NCBI GenBank assembly: GCA_002786165.1
Contig: PEQK01000010.1
Coordinates: 28,703-92,702 of the forward strand
Direction of reading: 5' to 3'
Length of the DNA stretch: 64,000 nt
Source of the DNA: Legionella sp.
GTDB taxonomy: Bacteria > Pseudomonadota > Gammaproteobacteria > Legionellales > Legionellaceae
Positions 9,859-18,561 of this stretch are shown piece by piece (positions within the stretch are counted from its first letter, which is position 1; every line of letters begins with the position of its first letter). The position numbers and the translations under genes are program-made. The notes under the pieces were generated by a model. The model saw only the letters and a list, made by a program, of their open reading frames with translations. It made no database searches and was not told the DNA's origin.

Positions 9859-11019
9859 TCAGCAAACACCACCAGTGACCAGCATCAATGAAAACTGGCC
9901 CAAAATCCGACTCATCTGATTTTCCAAATCTTCATTCATAGTGACTTTCACAAAAGCCAAACCACCAGCTTGCTTCAACATAACAAAAGTCACTTGATCC
10001 CCAGACACCTTCTTATCCTGCTTTAAACGTTGCATGATTTCTTTGGTATCCATTCTATTGAGATGCGCCAAGCTTTGTTCATCAATCAAACTCAAACACA
10101 ACGAATCAATCGCAAAAAAATGTTCTTGTGACAACAAACCTTGCTCAAAACTCATCTGATTCACGATCATCATCCCAACCACAACCGCAATTCCATGGGG
10201 AATGGCGTAATCGGTCATAGACTCAATCACATGACCTATGGTATGGCCATAATTCAACCCTTTTCGGATATTCTGCTCAAACTCGTCAACTTCAATCACG
10301 GCACGCTTGACAGCTAAGGCACTCATAATCAAGGGTTTGAAGTTTGTTTTATCTGCAACTTTACCGCCCTCGACTGATTCAGCAAAAAAATCCACCAATT
10401 CTTGGCCACCAGTGATGCATAATTTTAAAATTTCGCCTAAGCCTGATTGGATGTCTTTTTCATCTAACGTTGCTAAAAACGCGGTGTTGATAATCACAGA
10501 ATGCGGTGAAGAAAATAGGGCCAATTGATTTTTTGACCCTTTAAAATTTACGCCGGCTTTTCCACCAATACAGCTATCTGACATCGCCAATAATGTACTA
10601 GGGAAAAACACCCATTTTAAGCCACGTTTGTACGTTGCCGCTACAAAAGCACTGATATCTTGGGTGATCCCGCCACCCACAACCACCAAAGTTTCGCCTT
10701 TGGTGATGTCATGTTGATGCATGAACTCATACAATGCCAACACACCATCGACTCCTTTAAAAGTCTCGGTGGCTGTGACTTTGAATATCCGGTCAGAAGA
10801 CCAGGTGATGTCTTTGCCGTATAAGCCCCAAACTTTTTCATCAATGATTAAAATGTTTTTTGGATTCTTAGCCAATTGCGCATTGATGCTTGTACATGGA
10901 TTGTCATTCGAATCCAAAATTACTGAATACGGCTTTGGCACAGAAGATACCTCAAAGCTCTGGGCTTGAAGCAAATCCGAAGAAAACGCCAATTTGGTGC
11001 CATCAATGCTAAAACTCAT
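9859..11019 (-). CDS. 3-dehydroquinate synthase-like sugar-phosphate cyclase
   Basis: A 386-residue member of the AroB fold. The NAD site GGGITQD (115-121), FPSTLLAMSDSCIGGKAGVN (Lys154), and the expected metal ligands Glu196 (GLGEILK), His269 (NYGHTIGH) and His285 (IPHG) are all kept, so it is probably an active Zn/NAD cyclase or related oxidoreductase. It is about 25 residues longer than AroB at the N-terminus and ends in an unusual tail. It overlaps the upstream SDR by 4 bases, so the two are probably translated together. Its place in a nucleotide-sugar cluster argues against housekeeping shikimate synthesis. The substrate is unknown. Confidence 0.8.
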   Translation of the reverse strand: MSFSIDGTKLAFSSDLLQAQSFEVSSVPKPYSVILDSNDNPCTSINAQLAKNPKNILIIDEKVWGLYGKDITWSSDRIFKVTATETFKGVDGVLALYEFMHQHDITKGETLVVVGGGITQDISAFVAATYKRGLKWVFFPSTLLAMSDSCIGGKAGVNFKGSKNQLALFSSPHSVIINTAFLATLDEKDIQSGLGEILKLCITGGQELVDFFAESVEGGKVADKTNFKPLIMSALAVKRAVIEVDEFEQNIRKGLNYGHTIGHVIESMTDYAIPHGIAVVVGMMIVNQMSFEQGLLSQEHFFAIDSLCLSLIDEQSLAHLNRMDTKEIMQRLKQDKKVSGDQVTFVMLKQAGGLAFVKVTMNEDLENQMSRILGQFSLMLVTGGVC

Positions 11020-11687
11020 TCTTGAAATCCTCCAACCGTGTAGCCACCATCTGCAATAATAATTTGTCCATTGATATAACAGTTATCTTTGGATGCTAAA
11101 AAATATGCCGCTTTTGCAATGTCACTGACATCAGCCAAATGTCCGAGTGGAATCGCTTTTTTCATGTGTTCGATGGTTTCAGGCGAGTTGTTCTGATGGG
11201 TTAATTGAGTTTCTACAAAACCGGGTGCCAGGCCGTTGACTTTGATGCCTTGCTGACCTAATTCTAGGGCTAAATTTTTGACCATACCATTCAAGCAATA
11301 TTTAGAGGCCGTGTAAGAAAAACGTCCTTTACGTGAAATATCGCCATAAATTGATGACACAGCTAAAATATGCCCCTTATCACGTAATTTTTTTTGGCGG
11401 ATCAGCGCTTGTGCTATGTGATAAAACGACGCAGCATTCACCATCAATGTATTAGAAAAATCTTGGGGCTCAATCTCAGTAAATGGTTTCGGAAAGTTAA
11501 TCCCGGCACAATGGATGAAAGCATCGACTTCAGGAAATTGTTGGATTGCATCCGCGATCAGGTCGGGTTGGGTCAAGTCCAATTCGGTACGGTTAGGGGC
11601 AATAATCTCATAGTCGTATTGTTTGAATTGATCAATGATGGCTTTGCCAATGTCACCGCGTCCGCCGGTGATGAATAATGTTTTCAT
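11016..11687 (-). CDS. Short-chain dehydrogenase/reductase
   Basis: A 223-residue classical SDR. It has the cofactor motif FITGGRGDIGKA (5-16), HCAGINFPK in place of the usual NNAG, catalytic Ser in AVSSIYGD, and YTASK with catalytic Tyr and Lys. LAPGFVETQL and ADGGYTVGG close the fold as in FabG-like enzymes. It overlaps the cyclase-like gene by an ATGA junction and probably acts in the same pathway, reducing or oxidising a keto-sugar or cyclitol. Not fatty acid FabG: it is shorter, and its context is surface-sugar synthesis. Confidence 0.85.
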   Translation of the reverse strand: MKTLFITGGRGDIGKAIIDQFKQYDYEIIAPNRTELDLTQPDLIADAIQQFPEVDAFIHCAGINFPKPFTEIEPQDFSNTLMVNAASFYHIAQALIRQKKLRDKGHILAVSSIYGDISRKGRFSYTASKYCLNGMVKNLALELGQQGIKVNGLAPGFVETQLTHQNNSPETIEHMKKAIPLGHLADVSDIAKAAYFLASKDNCYINGQIIIADGGYTVGGFQE

Positions 11688-11821
11688 TGTTTCCCTGTTG
11701 TTGCTTTGCAGTAATCAAAAAATATCACTAATACAGAAACACCCTTGGATCACGCTTTGTAATATCTATGTTTCATGAGATATCACCTGCAAATCCCTTG
11801 ATGACGCTACGCTGCATTATA

Positions 11822-13192
11822 CTATGGATTTGTCACGTCACCCAATAGCCTATGAATCTGTTCGGTTAAATAAAAAGGTAATGAATATAGACGGTATTGA
11901 ATTGGCTCCTGGTGTGTCTTGGTTTGAACCAAAACTTGGCTGGGTACGTCCGCGTTTATTCTCAAAGCATGGGGTAATTTTTTCAGATCCATGAACAAAT
12001 GCAGTGATTTCAAACTACCCGTACTTCCAGATTTGATTTCGATGGGCAGAATCGTCGTGCCTTGCTGAAGCAAATAATCAATTTCCGCACTAGAATTTTT
12101 TTTCTCTCGAACCCAATAATATAACGCGGGAGACATATAGTAAGGCTCAATAGAACTCAATAATTGCCCAACCACTTGTTCAGATAATCCACCCGAATTG
12201 ATAAAGTTAATATCTGCAATTTGAAAAAGGTTATCAAGCCTGATATGTAACAACGCCGAAACCAATCCGACATCTAAAAAAATGATTTTAAAAAATTTCT
12301 CATTAATCTCTGCTGCCAACGGTACGCCATTACCAGCTGTATTAAAGGTTTTTCGCGCTATACGTGCTTGGCACAATAGGTTTAAAGCTGATTTCAAAAC
12401 CGCTGATGGCACATCTTTGTTCACCCGACTAAAAACCATTTTCTCACCCAGCATTTTAGGGATCGCCATTAACATCTCCTCCAGGCGTGCCAGTGAAAGT
12501 TTCCCCGCGTATTTGGAAAAATCATCGCGATAACTAGCTAGTAAATCATGATGAATCCGATTGACATTTTGCAGGGATTTTTCATTGACCCAAGAGTAAA
12601 CTGCTGCGGGCATACCACCTATCACCAGATATTCTTTAAATAAACGCATCAACTGTTCATGTAATGCCAAGGGTATGAGCTGCTCCCATGAAAACTGGTG
12701 TAAATAATGGAGTAGCTGTGTTTGGCCGTAAGCGTCAAGAAATTCTTCAAAAGTTAATGGGTTCAGATGCAAATAAGTAATCCGCCCCACTGGCATACTA
12801 AATTCATGCTCGTCTAATACAAACTCCAACAAAGAACCTGCCGCCACTACAGGCAATTCAGGCATTTCTTCTGCAAACCAACGCAATTTGCTTAATAAAA
12901 TAGGTGCAGCCTGAATTTCATCCAAAAAAAGTATGGCTGTTTGGATATCAATAACCTTATTTAAACTAGCACCCAGTAACAATAAAGTAGTTTTGGGATC
13001 ATTACTTTCAAAAAAAGTCTGGTACTGGGGATTCTTTTCAAAATTGAGCTCGATAAGCTGTTTATCATGTCGTTTTGCAAACTCTCTCACCAACCAGGTT
13101 TTTCCTACTTGGCGTGCGCCTCGAATCACCATTGGTTTTCTGTCGTTTGAATTCAGCCAGTTGGTTATATATTGTAGGGCGCGTCTTGGCAT
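11822..13192 (-). CDS. AAA ATPase with C-terminal DUF4143
   Basis: A 456-residue protein. The N-terminal AAA_14 ATPase has Walker A GARQVGKTW (25-33) and Walker B AILFLDEIQ (near 90); AAGSLLEF follows as the sensor-like segment. The C-terminal half (from about residue 200, KYAGKLSLARLEEML and EIDYLLQQG...PIEIKSG) is the DUF4143 nuclease-like domain, with the D/E-x-K pattern of a restriction-type core. Such genes occur sporadically in bacteria and their role is not settled. Here it separates two parts of a sugar cluster, and its upstream region has two long palindromes, suggesting a self-regulated transferred gene. Confidence 0.85.
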   Translation of the reverse strand: MPRRALQYITNWLNSNDRKPMVIRGARQVGKTWLVREFAKRHDKQLIELNFEKNPQYQTFFESNDPKTTLLLLGASLNKVIDIQTAILFLDEIQAAPILLSKLRWFAEEMPELPVVAAGSLLEFVLDEHEFSMPVGRITYLHLNPLTFEEFLDAYGQTQLLHYLHQFSWEQLIPLALHEQLMRLFKEYLVIGGMPAAVYSWVNEKSLQNVNRIHHDLLASYRDDFSKYAGKLSLARLEEMLMAIPKMLGEKMVFSRVNKDVPSAVLKSALNLLCQARIARKTFNTAGNGVPLAAEINEKFFKIIFLDVGLVSALLHIRLDNLFQIADINFINSGGLSEQVVGQLLSSIEPYYMSPALYYWVREKKNSSAEIDYLLQQGTTILPIEIKSGSTGSLKSLHLFMDLKKLPHALRINADVPSQVLVQTKTHQEPIQYRLYSLPFYLTEQIHRLLGDVTNP

Positions 13193-13245
13193 GAGATAGA
13201 ACCTAATAGGTCGTTTGACTTTATAAAATATTAGCTTAATTTTCC

Positions 13246-13267
13246 ATAAAAGACCATGGTGTTTTAT
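13246..13267. promoter_or_regulatory. Imperfect palindrome, operator copy 1
   Basis: A 22-bp inverted repeat with arms ataaaagacc and ggtgttttat around a central AT (one mismatch). It lies 53 bases upstream of the AAA/DUF4143 start codon and repeats the core of the perfect palindrome at 13276-13303. The core centres are 33 bp apart, close to three helical turns, which fits cooperative binding of a dimeric regulator. Confidence 0.6.
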
Positions 13268-13275
13268 TTTTAATT

Positions 13276-13303
13276 CTCATAAAAGACCATGGTCTTTTAT
13301 GAG
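13276..13303. promoter_or_regulatory. Perfect 28-bp palindrome, operator copy 2
   Basis: A perfect inverted repeat with 14-bp half-site ctcataaaagacca. It lies between the YerE-like gene's 3' end (13389) and the AAA/DUF4143 start (13192). No T-run follows, so I favour a protein-binding operator over a terminator. It could also act as a transcription stop for the minus-strand sugar operon. Confidence 0.6.
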
Positions 13304-13388
13304 GTGGTCGAAGAGGGGATTTTTAGATAACCTTGATTTCGCTGCGCTACATCAAAGCTACTTTGGTACTCGGAGTGATTGCCTTAGA

Positions 13389-15209
13389 TCACGCTGTTGC
13401 TGGTTCTGTGACTAACATATTATCTTGCAATTCCTCACGTGATAAAAAGGGTGCCATGTCTTCCATTGGGCTTGTGACCATTCTTCCGTCTTCTAGTCGT
13501 CGTGATGATAATTTGGGTGCAAATACTTGCTCTAAATCTAAAAAAACTTCGCAAATCACAGGACCTTTCTGCATCAATGTCTTTTCAATTTTATCCGACA
13601 ATTGGCTATGATCCCTGCACTCAATGTAAGGCAAATCAAATCCTGCCGCCAATTTTGCAAAACTAGGAAAGCCCAACCCACTATCTGGGCCTACACCAAT
13701 CAATGGCTGACCAAAAAAGTTTTGCTGAGTTTGGCGAATCGAATGGTAACCATTGTTATTCAAAATAAAAATCTTAATAGGATATTGGTTGAAAGCAATC
13801 GTGGCCAGCTCTTGGATGTTTTGCATCACACTGCCATCTCCGGCCAAACAAATAATCTCTTGGTAGCCAGAAGCCACACACGCACCAATCGCACCCGGTA
13901 AATCATAGCCCATCGAAGCACAACCGGAGTTGGTATATAAGCGTTGTTGGGCCTTGAGCAACATCGCCTGAAAAGACACCACGCATGCCGTGCCATCGCC
14001 ACTGACGATGATTTGCCCTTCTGGCAAAGACTCACTCAAACGTTGCATGAAACAATAAGGATTGACCTTATCCTGAACCGTCCAATATTCTTTTTGTACC
14101 ACAGGATATTTCATCACACGTTCGCGACACCAGGCCAACCACGCGGATTGATCGGGGAAAGGATGTGCTTGAGCATGTTGTAATAACTGCGGAATAAACG
14201 CGGCCAAATCAGCATGCACTGGCACATCAACATTCAAAGTGGGTTTTTGCAATTCAGCTTCATCAATATCAACCATGATGATCTTGGCATGACGTGCAAA
14301 AGCATCCCAGTTGTAACTGATTTGACGAATATTAAGCCTAGAACCCAATACCAACAAGACATCCGCATTTTGTACGGTGAAATTACCCGCACGATCGCCT
14401 AAAGATCCGGGTCGACCGGCATAACAAGGGTGATCATTGTAAACAATATCATACGTATTCCAACCACAGGTCGTGGGGATATTCAGTGTTTCAATAAGCT
14501 GTAAAAAAGCATCGTAAGCTCCAGATAACCGCACACCAGCACCTGCAAGAATCACTGGGCGTTTGGCTTGAGATAACGTCTCATAAATGTGGCTCAGTTG
14601 GGTCGTAGTCACTTGAGGGATCTGGGTTAAAAAACCTTCTTTTTCAGGATCAAAAGATTTCAAGCTCGCGGGATCAATCAAACATCCTTGCACATTCATA
14701 GGGATATCCAGCCAAACAGGGCCAGGTCGACCATGTTTGGTTAAAAACAAGGCTTTTTGCAAATGGTATTTGATCTCAGAAGGCTCGGTCACCATCACCG
14801 CATATTTGGTAATGCCTTTGACCATTTCAATAATACGGCATTCTTGGTCACCCAATTGTCGCAACGGCAACTCAGTACTCTCAACCGTGGTTTCAAACTT
14901 GACTTGACCTGAGACCACCAACATGGGCAAAGAATCTACCCAAGAACCAAATACACCATTCAAGGTATTGATGCCGCCAGGCCCCGTGGTCACATTCACA
15001 ATAGGAATCAGTGGACTGATGCGGGCATAACTGTCTGCAGCCATTGCAGACGCTTGCTCATGATGATTATAAATTTTTTCTAGCGACGGATGACGTCCAA
15101 ACGCATCATTCAAATGCATCGCACCCCCGCCAGTCAACATAAAGACATGACGTAAGCCCTGTTCTACCAAGAATTGAGCAACAAATTCACTTAATTTTTG
15201 TTCTTGCAT
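13389..15209 (-). CDS. ThDP-dependent enzyme, acetolactate synthase-like (YerE-type candidate)
   Basis: About 606 residues from the ATG at 15207-15209; a GTG five codons upstream is an alternative. Three-domain ThDP enzyme: an N-terminal catalytic Glu in NHHEQASAMAADSYAR, a central domain (ILAGAGVRLSGA), and a C-terminal ThDP site GDGS...NNNGYHS. TTGPGGINTL and GSWVDSLPMLVVSGQ are typical of acetohydroxyacid-synthase relatives. No regulatory subunit is nearby. It lies directly after CDP-glucose 4,6-dehydratase and an RfbH-like dehydratase. YerE, known from yersiniose synthesis, is a ThDP enzyme that adds a two-carbon unit from pyruvate to the CDP-keto-sugar; that role is inferred here. Confidence 0.82.
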   Translation of the reverse strand: MQEQKLSEFVAQFLVEQGLRHVFMLTGGGAMHLNDAFGRHPSLEKIYNHHEQASAMAADSYARISPLIPIVNVTTGPGGINTLNGVFGSWVDSLPMLVVSGQVKFETTVESTELPLRQLGDQECRIIEMVKGITKYAVMVTEPSEIKYHLQKALFLTKHGRPGPVWLDIPMNVQGCLIDPASLKSFDPEKEGFLTQIPQVTTTQLSHIYETLSQAKRPVILAGAGVRLSGAYDAFLQLIETLNIPTTCGWNTYDIVYNDHPCYAGRPGSLGDRAGNFTVQNADVLLVLGSRLNIRQISYNWDAFARHAKIIMVDIDEAELQKPTLNVDVPVHADLAAFIPQLLQHAQAHPFPDQSAWLAWCRERVMKYPVVQKEYWTVQDKVNPYCFMQRLSESLPEGQIIVSGDGTACVVSFQAMLLKAQQRLYTNSGCASMGYDLPGAIGACVASGYQEIICLAGDGSVMQNIQELATIAFNQYPIKIFILNNNGYHSIRQTQQNFFGQPLIGVGPDSGLGFPSFAKLAAGFDLPYIECRDHSQLSDKIEKTLMQKGPVICEVFLDLEQVFAPKLSSRRLEDGRMVTSPMEDMAPFLSREELQDNMLVTEPATA

Positions 15210-16243
15210 GATTTTAAATTCCACTCCAAGGTACGTTGAATGCTATCGTCCAAACTAATCCATTGTTTCAAACCCAATTCCTGTTGCGCCCGTTGTGTTG
15301 AAGGCACATAACGCGAGGGTAATACGGTATGATCGGGTGTTTTTGCGATCGTCACCGGTACAACCGGTTGCGCATATTGCGCTATTTGAGTTGCCAAATC
15401 GCCCAATTGGATAGCCTCTTCCGAACCCACATTATAAGCCCGGCCTGATTGCCCATCACATAAAATACGCCATAACCAAATCATCAAATCTGCGGCATAC
15501 AAATAAGACCGATAGGGTGTGCCATCTCCATGCAAATGAATCGGTTGTTGTGCAAGCATGTGCTGTATGAAATTTCCAATAGCAAAATGCGTGTCTAACG
15601 GTAAATAAGGCCCCACAAAAGCAAAGCAACGGGCTATTTTAACGTCAAAGCCATGAGACTGAGCATACATAGCGGCCATATGCTCAGCGACCCATTTGCC
15701 ACCACTATACGCTGAGGTACGTTGCAAAGGATCAGCTGTCCCCATATACGTTTCATCCAAATGCTTTAGCGTAGGAGGTTGTGCGCCATATACTGCACCA
15801 GAACTGGTCAAAAGAAATTTTTTCACCGAAGCTTGCGCTGCAAACTCTAAAGCACGTCGAGTTCCTTGAATAATGGTATCCAACATGATCAACGGTTGGT
15901 CTTGGTTCAAAGCCGCAGACGCTGCGGTTGCCGCATGAAGGACATGGGTAAAAGCGCCTTCGGGAAACGCAAAGTCACTCACATCACCTGAGATCCAGCT
16001 CAATCCGTCCATACCGCGTAAATGAGGCATTTTATGTAAAAATGCCTCAGGGTCGCGAGACAACACCACAACCTCGGTGTGTAATACAAAATGCTGTTTG
16101 GCAAAAAACAACGATTCAAGCAACCAGGTGCCAAAAAAACCAGTACCGCCCGTGATCAATAATCGGGCGGTGTCTAATTCTTGCAAACAAGGTTGCGCTT
16201 TTTGCCAAACATGCGCTAAATCACGCTCTTCAATGGAAAACAT
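15191..16243 (-). CDS. NAD-dependent epimerase/dehydratase-family protein
   Basis: A 350-residue extended SDR with LLITGGTGFFGTWLLES (about 29-45), HAATAASA, LTSSGAVYG (Ser for catalysis) and YSGGKW (Tyr/Lys). GDGTPYRSYLYAADL and AYNVGSEE are standard in nucleotide-sugar enzymes. It starts at an ATG that overlaps the rfbH-like stop by one base (TGATG); its 3' end overlaps the ThDP gene by 19 bases. In a yersiniose-type pathway it would be the final ketone reductase (YerF role). An epimerase is equally possible from sequence alone. Confidence 0.85.
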   Translation of the reverse strand: MFSIEERDLAHVWQKAQPCLQELDTARLLITGGTGFFGTWLLESLFFAKQHFVLHTEVVVLSRDPEAFLHKMPHLRGMDGLSWISGDVSDFAFPEGAFTHVLHAATAASAALNQDQPLIMLDTIIQGTRRALEFAAQASVKKFLLTSSGAVYGAQPPTLKHLDETYMGTADPLQRTSAYSGGKWVAEHMAAMYAQSHGFDVKIARCFAFVGPYLPLDTHFAIGNFIQHMLAQQPIHLHGDGTPYRSYLYAADLMIWLWRILCDGQSGRAYNVGSEEAIQLGDLATQIAQYAQPVVPVTIAKTPDHTVLPSRYVPSTQRAQQELGLKQWISLDDSIQRTLEWNLKSCKNKN

Positions 16244-17463
16244 CACACCACTGCGGTACGCGTGACTTCATCCGCAAAGGCTTTAAAGGATTCGTGGATA
16301 TGTGCCATCATTTCGGCCGTTAATCCATGATGACATCCCATTAAAATACCACCACGCATCACATTGTCTGTATGTTCATAGCCCGCATCAACACGTCGAC
16401 ACTCGATGTTTTTAAATCCAGGTTGTCTCAAAATATTACCCGTAAATACAGTACGTGTTTGGATATTGCGTTTTTCTAAGAAAATTTGTAATTGAGTACG
16501 CGTGAATGGGGCAGAATCTTTAATGGTCAAAGGATAAGCCAACCAGCCGGTACGAGAATTTGGCAATTGCTTAGGCAAAATAAACCAGTTTTCATATTCT
16601 TTGAAAAACTGATCTTGGATCGAAAACCATTTTTCGCGGGTTGCAATATTGTCATTCAATTTGCTCAATTGGACCAGGCCAAACGCTGCACCCATTTCAG
16701 AGGGTTCAATGTTATACCCCAACGCTTCGAATACAAATTTCGCATCATAAGGAATGTCATCTACTTTGACATGAAAACGATTTTCAATCGCTTCAGATTC
16801 GACAAATAAAGAAGAACTACGACCCCAACTACGCAATAGCTTAGCGCGGCTTGCCAATTCTTCAGTGTTCACACACAACATACCACCGTTACCCGCACAG
16901 TTGATCACATGTGATCCATAAAAACTGGTGGTGCTCAAATCGGTATAACGACCCACAGACAACCCATCAACTGTTGCGCCTAAAGTATCCGCAGAATCTT
17001 CGATCAAGATTAAATTGTATTTATCGGCAAGCGCTCGTAATGCTTTCCAATCAGGAAGATTGCCCAACAAATTAGGGATCATCATCGCTTTGGTTTTAGG
17101 CGTGATCATCTCTTCCACTTTTTTTGCATCAATATTATAAGTGCCTGGTTCAACATCAACAAACACCGGAATCAATTTGTTACGCACCAAAGGAGCTACT
17201 GTAGTAGAAAATGTCAAAATAGGTGTAATGACTTCAGAGCCTTCGGGTAAATTCAAAATTTCAATCGCAAGATAATTCGCAGAAGAACCTGAATTGACCA
17301 TAATACCGTGCTGTTTTTGAAACAATGCCGATACTTTTTCTTCCATTTCGCGAACATGCTTGCCCATTTGGGTCGATGTTCTGAGTACATTGACGACAGC
17401 TGCAATTTCTTCTTCACCATGTACCGTACGGCCATAAGGGACGCTTAAATATTCTGTTGACAT
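16243..17463 (-). CDS. RfbH/ColD-like PLP/PMP sugar 3-dehydratase, without the Fe-S cysteines
   Basis: A 406-residue DegT-family protein. The Schiff-base lysine position is His185 (SFYGSHVIN), the hallmark of PMP-dependent dehydratases (RfbH/DdhC, ColD), so it should remove the C3 hydroxyl of a 4-keto-6-deoxy sugar rather than transaminate. The loop about 31 residues later, which in RfbH/E1 carries the [2Fe-2S] cysteines, reads RSWGRSSSLF here, with Ser in place of Cys and no cysteine nearby. It also lacks the extra length of RfbH (about 437). No E3-type ferredoxin reductase gene is in the window. A ColD-like chemistry on a CDP-sugar is the inference. It lies 18 bases after rfbG. Confidence 0.82.
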   Translation of the reverse strand: MSTEYLSVPYGRTVHGEEEIAAVVNVLRTSTQMGKHVREMEEKVSALFQKQHGIMVNSGSSANYLAIEILNLPEGSEVITPILTFSTTVAPLVRNKLIPVFVDVEPGTYNIDAKKVEEMITPKTKAMMIPNLLGNLPDWKALRALADKYNLILIEDSADTLGATVDGLSVGRYTDLSTTSFYGSHVINCAGNGGMLCVNTEELASRAKLLRSWGRSSSLFVESEAIENRFHVKVDDIPYDAKFVFEALGYNIEPSEMGAAFGLVQLSKLNDNIATREKWFSIQDQFFKEYENWFILPKQLPNSRTGWLAYPLTIKDSAPFTRTQLQIFLEKRNIQTRTVFTGNILRQPGFKNIECRRVDAGYEHTDNVMRGGILMGCHHGLTAEMMAHIHESFKAFADEVTRTAVV

Positions 17464-17481
17464 GATTCTTCCTCAATAAAA

Positions 17482-18561
17482 TTAAACCACGGAATGTGGG
17501 TCACATCCCAAATACTCATCAATCTGCTGCAACGTAAATGCGCGCATATTGTCTTCAACCAACGCCGTTTTATGCCACACGACAATGTTTTTCAATGTAT
17601 CTAACAATTCCCAACGGGGTGACCAGTGCAAATAAGAAGTCGCTTTGGAACTATCTAATGCTAAAGAGTGTGCTTCATGAGGTTGGTGTTCACTTTGGTA
17701 GTCGACTTTAGACACACCATCCCAAATTTGCAACAAATGCTCTACAATCCAACCCACTTCATGGGTCTTTTGCTGGGTCGGGCCAAAATTCCAGCCTTGC
17801 GAATATTGAACAGGATCGTTATATAATAAACGAGCCAATTGTAGATAGCCTTGAAGCGGTTCTAACACATGCTGCCAAGGTCGTACGGCATGGGGAAAGC
17901 GCAATACCACATTTTGTTCAGCGATACAGGCTCGCATCACATCTGGTACCAAGCGATCAGAAGCCCAATCACCGCCACCAATCACATTTCCGGCACGGGC
18001 CGACGCTAATCCTATACCGGCATCCATAAAAAAGGAATTGCGATACGCATCCGTCACCAACTCGGCACAACCTTTGCTAGAACTGTAAGGGTCAAAACCA
18101 CCCATGGGTTCATTTTCTCGATAACCCCAAATCATTTCACGATTGGCATAACATTTGTCGGACGTGATGTTGACCACCGCACGTACAGAAGGAGTATGAC
18201 GAGCGGCTTCCAGTACATGAACTGTACCCATCACATTGACTTGATAGGTATCCACAGGATGCTGATAAGAATGTCGCACCAAAGATTGCGCTGCCAAATG
18301 CAGTACAATATCGGGCTTAAAGGTCTGCATGGTTTGCAACAAAAACGCTGGGTCACAAATATCACCCACAACGCTTTGCATCTGTTGTGCCACACGGGCT
18401 TGGGTGAATAGATTGATATCACCTTCAGGGGCAAGGGCATAGCCACACACATCAGCACCCAAATGCTGCAACCACAACGACAACCAGCTGCCTTTGAATC
18501 CAGTATGTCCGGTTAAAAATACTTTTTTACCTTGCCAAAATGATTGCAGTTCATTCTTCAT
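17482..18561 (-). CDS. rfbG: CDP-glucose 4,6-dehydratase
   Basis: A 359-residue extended SDR that turns CDP-glucose into CDP-4-keto-6-deoxyglucose. [16 protein letters not shown] (about 15-30), [25 protein letters not shown] (Tyr/Lys) and NVIGGGDWA are signatures of this family. The start is the ATG at 18559-18561, nine bases after GGAAGG; a longer frame begins further upstream inside rfbF. It overlaps rfbF by 11 bases, so the two are translationally coupled. It provides the substrate for the RfbH-like protein downstream. Confidence 0.93.
   Translation of the reverse strand: MKNELQSFWQGKKVFLTGHTGFKGSWLSLWLQHLGADVCGYALAPEGDINLFTQARVAQQMQSVVGDICDPAFLLQTMQTFKPDIVLHLAAQSLVRHSYQHPVDTYQVNVMGTVHVLEAARHTPSVRAVVNITSDKCYANREMIWGYRENEPMGGFDPYSSSKGCAELVTDAYRNSFFMDAGIGLASARAGNVIGGGDWASDRLVPDVMRACIAEQNVVLRFPHAVRPWQHVLEPLQGYLQLARLLYNDPVQYSQGWNFGPTQQKTHEVGWIVEHLLQIWDGVSKVDYQSEHQPHEAHSLALDSSKATSYLHWSPRWELLDTLKNIVVWHKTALVEDNMRAFTLQQIDEYLGCDPHSVV

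Noticed and set aside
13389..15209. Large subunit of acetolactate synthase for branched-chain amino acids
   Set aside because: No ilvH/ilvC neighbours and the setting is a CDP-sugar operon; kept only as a family description.
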